64,000 nt of DNA from a virus. The notes below the pieces were generated by a model, which saw only the letters and a list, made by a program, of their open reading frames with translations, was not told where the DNA came from and made no database searches. The translations under genes and the position numbers were made by a program. Each line of letters opens with the position of its first letter. Position 1 is the stretch's first letter. The stretch spans positions 16,181 through 80,180 of the IMG/VR virus record IMGVR_UViG_3300028844_005393. One strand, given 5' to 3'. This document shows positions 62,093 through 64,000 of this stretch, one piece after another.

Positions 62093-62869
62093 ATGAAAAT
62101 CACAAAACAAGAACTTAGAGATATTATCAAAGAAGTCGCAGATGAAATGGGACTTTTTGAAGGACTTACTAAAGCACAAGAAAAACTTCCTGAACCACTC
62201 AAGAAGGCAATTCTTAAAAAACAAGGAAATTCTGATGATTCCGATGAAACGGAAGATGTGGAAGAAGGTCTTACCAAAGCACAAGAAAAACTTCCTGAAC
62301 CATTAAAGAAAGCAATTTTAAAGAAGCAAGGAAATTCTGATGATTCGTCCGAAGACGAAAAGGAGGATGTAGAAGAGGGTCTTACTAAAGCACAAGAAAA
62401 ACTTCCAGAACCATTAAAGAAAGCAATTTTGAAGAAGCAAGGCAACTCTGATGATTCATCTGAAGATGAAGATGAAAAAGAAGAAATTGATGAAGGTAAT
62501 GCTTTTGGTGCGGCTGTAAAGGCTGCACGTGAAAATGGGGAATCCGAGTTTCAAGTTGGTGGAAAAACTTATCAATTGCGAGAAAAGGTAACTGAAGAAG
62601 TTGAAGACACAGAAGAATTTACCGGAGAAGTAGAAGAAGAATGTGAAGAGTGCAATCAAGAACTTGCCGAATCATCATGTACATCCGAAGATGATGAGGA
62701 TGATGTAGAAGAAGGTAATGCGTTTGGTGCAGCTGTTAAGAAAGCAAAAGAAGACGGAGAAATTGAATTTGAAGTAGGTGGTAAAACCTATAAAGTCAGT
62801 GAAAACTGGAAAAAAATTACTTTAGCAGAAAAATTAAACAGAATTTTAGGAAATCGTAAAGTTTTGTAA
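62093..62869 (+). CDS. Repeat-containing candidate internal head protein
   Basis: 258 residues. After the N-terminal helix KITKQELRDIIKEVADEMG come three tandem units of about 35 residues (EGLTKAQEKLPEPLKKAILK plus KQGNSDDS and an acidic spacer), then two related units of another type (EGNAFGAAVKAARENGESEF, VGGKTYQL; and EGNAFGAAVKKAKEDGEIEF, VGGKTYKV). Each unit begins after a (V/I)xEG segment, which would suit cutting by the gp21 protease into several small peptides. This is inference; T4 makes small internal peptides this way from gp22 and gp67. A terminator follows. Confidence 0.65.
   Translation: MKITKQELRDIIKEVADEMGLFEGLTKAQEKLPEPLKKAILKKQGNSDDSDETEDVEEGLTKAQEKLPEPLKKAILKKQGNSDDSSEDEKEDVEEGLTKAQEKLPEPLKKAILKKQGNSDDSSEDEDEKEEIDEGNAFGAAVKAARENGESEFQVGGKTYQLREKVTEEVEDTEEFTGEVEEECEECNQELAESSCTSEDDEDDVEEGNAFGAAVKKAKEDGEIEFEVGGKTYKVSENWKKITLAEKLNRILGNRKVL
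62159..62484 (+). repeat. Three tandem units of 105-111 bp in the candidate internal protein
   Basis: Units begin at 62159, 62264 and 62375, each starting GAAGGNCTTAC or close to it. Protein identity is nearly complete over the first 28 residues of each, while many third positions differ, so the duplication is not very recent. Confidence 0.93.
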
Positions 62870-62896
62870 AATTTAATAAAAGTTTCTTAAAAATGA

Positions 62897-62925
62897 AAAA
62901 AAGAGTGGTTTTCCACTCTTTTTTT
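62897..62925 (+). terminator. Rho-independent terminator before scaffold gene
   Basis: AAAAAAGAGTGG / CCACTCTTTTTT form a 12-bp perfect stem around the loop TTTT (62909-62912), followed by further T. It ends the protease and small-protein transcript. Confidence 0.93.
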
Positions 62926-62968
62926 ATAATAATTTCTTTTTTTTTTTAATATTTTTGTATTTAAGTAT

Positions 62969-63070
62969 ATATTTATCTATCAAAATGCTTCCACAATTAT
63001 TGGAAACAACAAAGGTTTCAAGATTACATTAAAGTCCACAATGACTTTAGAAAACAGGAAAACAAAACAC
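62969..63070 (+). promoter_or_regulatory. Promoter-like element and structured leader of scaffold gene
   Basis: ATATTTAT at 62969-62976 follows the terminator. The 94-base leader contains TTCCA/TGGAA (62989-63005) overlapping an alternative GAAAC/GTTTC pair, and a 7-bp hairpin TAAAGTC/GACTTTA (63030-63049). A ribosome site AGGAAAAC precedes ATG 63071. Confidence 0.45.
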
Positions 63071-64000
63071 ATGAGTAAATTATTAAAAGAAGCTATTGCT
63101 GATGCGAAAGCAGTTCGTGAAACTGCACTTGCTAACGCACGTCTCGCTCTTGAAGAAGCATTTGCACCTAGACTGCAAAGTATGCTTACCAAGAAACTCC
63201 GTGAGGAAGAGGCAGAGTTAGATGGTGTAGAGGATGAAGAATCAATTGAAGACGAAGTCGAAATTGAAGAACCATCTGATGAAGTTGAGGAAGTATCATA
63301 CTCCGAAGACGATGAATCAGAAGACGAAGTTGCTGACGTAGATGCTGAAGAAGAAGCACCTGCTGAAGATTCAGTTGAAGACGAAGTTGAAGTTGACGAT
63401 GAAATTGAAGACGAAGAAGAAATTGAAGAAGATTCTTTTGACTTGGATTCTATCATTGCTGAACTTGAAAGTGAGTTGACAACTGAGGAAGAAGAAGGTG
63501 AGTCTGAAGAATCCGAAGAGGAAGAATCAGTTGAAGAACAATCTTGTTCATCAGAATTAGGTATTAAAGGTGAAGAACACGTAAACATTGCTGATAGTGA
63601 TGATGAGGAACTTCCAGATGATACTAAAGTTCAAAGTTCAGATGTTGGAAACGAAGATGACGAAATGCCAAAGGTTGCAGAAATTGACGAAGAAATTGAT
63701 ATTGAAATCGTTGACGAAGAAGCAAAGGCAGGAGAAGAGTCTGACGAACCAACTGCAACAGAGTCTGATGAAGAACTTGCTTTTCCAACAAACGAGTCCG
63801 AAGAAGCATCTGATAGTGAAGACGATTCATCTGAAGAAGATGAAGAAGTTAATCTTGAAGAAATTCTTAAAGAACTCGAAGATGAATCATCTTTGGAAGA
63901 CGAAGAAGCAGACTCGGAACTTGAGGAAATAAAGGCAACAAACAATAAGCTTCAAAAAGAAAACGAAGAATACCGCAAGGTCTACAAATATTTGCGTGGT
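63071..64000 (+). CDS. gp22: Prohead core scaffold protein gp22-like, 3' end outside window
   Basis: 310 codons are present and the frame is open at the right edge. The N-terminus SKLLKEAIADAKAVRETALA is a basic amphipathic helix followed by RLALEEAFAPRLQSMLTKKL, then about 230 residues that are mostly Glu/Asp/Ser (e.g. EVEVDDEIEDEEEIEEDSFD), and finally a return to a helix ENEEYRKVYKYLRG that leads out of the window. Extremely acidic core proteins with such a helical end are typical of marine T4-like gp22. The acidic part exceeds what T4 gp22 has (269 residues in total). Cleavage by gp21 would leave small acidic peptides in the head. Position after protease and start signals support the assignment. 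Confidence 0.75.
   Translation, partial: MSKLLKEAIADAKAVRETALANARLALEEAFAPRLQSMLTKKLREEEAELDGVEDEESIEDEVEIEEPSDEVEEVSYSEDDESEDEVADVDAEEEAPAEDSVEDEVEVDDEIEDEEEIEEDSFDLDSIIAELESELTTEEEEGESEESEEEESVEEQSCSSELGIKGEEHVNIADSDDEELPDDTKVQSSDVGNEDDEMPKVAEIDEEIDIEIVDEEAKAGEESDEPTATESDEELAFPTNESEEASDSEDDSSEEDEEVNLEEILKELEDESSLEDEEADSELEEIKATNNKLQKENEEYRKVYKYLRG

Noticed and set aside
62159-62484. CRISPR-like array
   Set aside because: The units are in frame in a coding gene, vary at third positions and have no unique spacers.
61831-63588. Long minus-strand Ser/Phe-rich frames (204 and 202 codons)
   Set aside because: They are antisense to Glu/Asp/Lys-rich + strand genes; low-complexity composition explains the lack of stops.
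1-64000. tRNA genes, integrase, attachment sites or insertion sequences
   Set aside because: No cloverleaf-sized gene-free stretch with tRNA-like arms, recombinase motifs or flanking repeats was found; gaps are short and A/T-rich.

Overview
The window is a fragment of an AT-rich genome (roughly two thirds A+T by eye) of a T4-like myovirus, most like the marine pelagiphage/cyanophage relatives of T4. Every supported gene is on the + strand, and genes abut or overlap by a few bases. The type is shown by T4-family proteins: late sigma factor gp55, baseplate spike gp5, wedge proteins gp25 and gp6, terminase gp17, portal gp20, prohead protease gp21, core scaffold gp22, and the gp46/gp47 recombination nuclease. 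A small heat-shock protein, a RuvC-type resolvase and a primase-like Toprim protein fit the marine branch. The host is not shown directly; TTGACA-type promoters and AAGGTT-type ribosome sites suggest a proteobacterium.

Layout. 1-3.4 kb: three unassigned structural-type genes, the first cut by the window edge. 3.4-8.4 kb: accessory genes (glycosyltransferase, HD hydrolase, Hsp20, a coiled-coil membrane protein with a frameshifted Thr-Pro tail, a small membrane protein) and gp55. 8.4-17.2 kb: baseplate genes. 17.2-41.1 kb: host-contact region with two giant ORFs (3785 and 3147 residues), a LamG-like protein and two further structural proteins. 41.1-47.4 kb: a Gly-rich protein, then resolvase, primase and a rearranged gp47/gp46. 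47.4-53.8 kb: zeta-toxin-like kinase, a nucleotidyltransferase/ligase-like fusion and small genes. 53.8-64 kb: head genes (terminase, lipoprotein, portal, DUF3008-like protein, protease, small candidate core proteins, scaffold).

Main points. (1) An Mre11-type nuclease is split: the five metal motifs are in one ORF, the start of the capping domain opens the next-but-one ORF where it is fused to Rad50/gp46, and a GT9-like glycosyltransferase ORF sits between with overlaps on both sides. (2) An unrecognised module of about 150 residues (core SWKNFREN-VSFSYP) occurs eight times in one giant protein and once in each of two others. (3) The 3147-residue protein appears to be one seven-bladed FG-GAP-like propeller with very large insertions and a dockerin-like calcium pair near its end. 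(4) The membrane protein at 5.5 kb probably continues by a -1 shift at an A10 run. (5) The portal gene lacks a short conserved segment and changes frame, either a real lesion or an assembly fault.

Likely regulation: two exact T4 late boxes (TATAAATA), a recurring ATATTTAT element in most intergenic gaps, three TTGACA-type promoters, and three rho-independent-type terminators. I found no tRNA, rRNA, CRISPR array, insertion sequence or integrase. Only short gaps lack genes; the longest is about 200 bases (62870-63070).
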